From the NCBI GenBank assembly GCA_025642075.2, contig JAODUO010001077.1, forward strand, positions 279,501-343,500: a stretch of DNA of 64,000 nucleotides. The letters are read 5' to 3'. The stretch comes from Ridgeia piscesae (Eukaryota > Annelida > Polychaeta > Sabellida > Siboglinidae). Shown here piece by piece: positions 63,123 through 64,000 of this stretch. Within the stretch, counting starts at the first letter, position 1, and each line of letters starts with the position of its first letter. The translations under genes and the position numbers were made by a program. The notes beneath the pieces were generated by a model, which was not told where the DNA came from, searched no databases, and saw only the letters and a program-made list of their open reading frames with translations.

Positions 63123-64000
63123 CTATTTTTTACTATCAAGGCCCGATTTCGGTTTCTTCTAAAGACAACCTTTCTCGGCACTGTCTCCAGTCTCCTGTAT
63201 TGTTGTTACTATTGCACACCGCTTCCAGGATATTTCTTCACCTTTATACGATTCTGTTTTACTGCTTGAAGTGTTGGCGTGGTGGCACATTATGTATTGA
63301 TAATTTAGGTAGATGTAAACAACCCTGGCGATGTTATATGTGACAGACGAAACGTCGGAAAGGACATGTTTTAGTGATTAGAATGACTGAGCTGTAAAAC
63401 AGATTTGTGAAATGTTACAACTCACCCACGTCTATTAACGCTGTCATTTGATAACATGTCGTGATAACGTTATTGAATCATCCTATAGTGCGCATTAATG
63501 CCAACACACATAGTTTTACTTCATGAACCGCTGGCATCTTGTGAACAGTTAACTCAGTCCATGCCAACCAGATCCTGGCTGTTGGTGTTCATACGACGCT
63601 CACGCAGTTATTTCGAGTGCTATGTTATGTCATCCACATCCATATTGTGGTCTACATGTCATCTAATCTAATGCCCAGACTTATAACTATGATCGATGAT
63701 TGTTATTACATAGTGATATTGTACAGGTATCAGTGTTGGTCTTTATATTAGTCTATCTCGGACACCTATTGGTGATGTCTGCGACGCAAATGATACACAT
63801 TTCGACACATTTCTTTCATATAAACAGACCGACTCAACAACAGACCGACGTGAGAGTCATCATGATTTTTATTGATCTACCCCTAAATAGTGCTCATATT
63901 CTTAGAAATCTCCGCGATCAAAGGGGTATACCACGAATTACAGGGTAACGCCTCAACGTCTCAACATTCAATAAACAGCACCACATACATCAGTAACTGT
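63123..64000. other. Unassigned end of window
   Basis: No array and no recognised gene. The open frame 63700-63948 has a hydrophobic start but no family motif. Confidence 0.4.

Overview
The window is nuclear DNA from an animal, most likely a marine invertebrate. The evidence is spliced genes with canonical GT-AG introns, two recognisable metazoan genes, CR1-like and other LINE remnants, and very heavy micro- and minisatellite content. I cannot name the species from sequence alone.

Two genes can be read exon by exon with matching splice phases. (1) On the minus strand, 28-17708, is the N-terminal half of a KMT2C/KMT2D-type (MLL3/MLL4, COMPASS-family) histone H3K4 methyltransferase. It has 27 coding exons and 1,889 complete codons before the gene runs off the left edge. 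It holds a long Ser/Thr-rich N-terminal exon with VESTP repeats, an extended PHD finger, two triple PHD clusters, basic and AT-hook-like segments and acidic linkers. The HMG box, FYRN/FYRC and SET parts lie outside the window. (2) On the plus strand, 25465-38364, is a complete SLC43 family (LAT3/LAT4-like) amino-acid transporter. It has 8 exons and 561 codons, including a 47-bp exon and one apparent GC-AG intron. The two genes are divergently arranged around a roughly 7.7 kb repeat-rich spacer.

Region by region: 1-17.7 kb is the KMT2 gene, with several intronic tandem arrays touching exon borders. 17.7-25.4 kb is a spacer with AT/CA microsatellites and a diverged pair of about 1.1 kb repeats carrying LINE remnants. 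25.4-38.4 kb is the SLC43 gene, whose introns hold an inverted repeat, a 5'-truncated antisense CR1-like LINE, a 3.9 kb 34-bp minisatellite ending at the exon 6 acceptor, and a TA-flanked TIR element. 38.8-41.3 kb is an internally deleted CR1-like LINE with a zinc-finger/esterase ORF1. 41.3-46.4 kb is mostly unassigned sequence plus a TA-rich block. 46.4-49.3 kb holds two perfect hairpins, a 31-bp array and a trinucleotide/hexanucleotide tract. 49.3-52.5 kb is unassigned. 52.5-57.2 kb is a 4.7 kb 35-bp array. 57.2-64 kb holds the tail of another LINE, a broken copy of a multicopy invertebrate protein family, and a third CR1 3' end.

The most unusual theme is that several minisatellites begin or end at splice sites of real exons, and some units carry copies of the splice signal itself. 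All exon calls come from reading frames, splice dinucleotides, phase matching and remembered family features. No search or alignment program was run.
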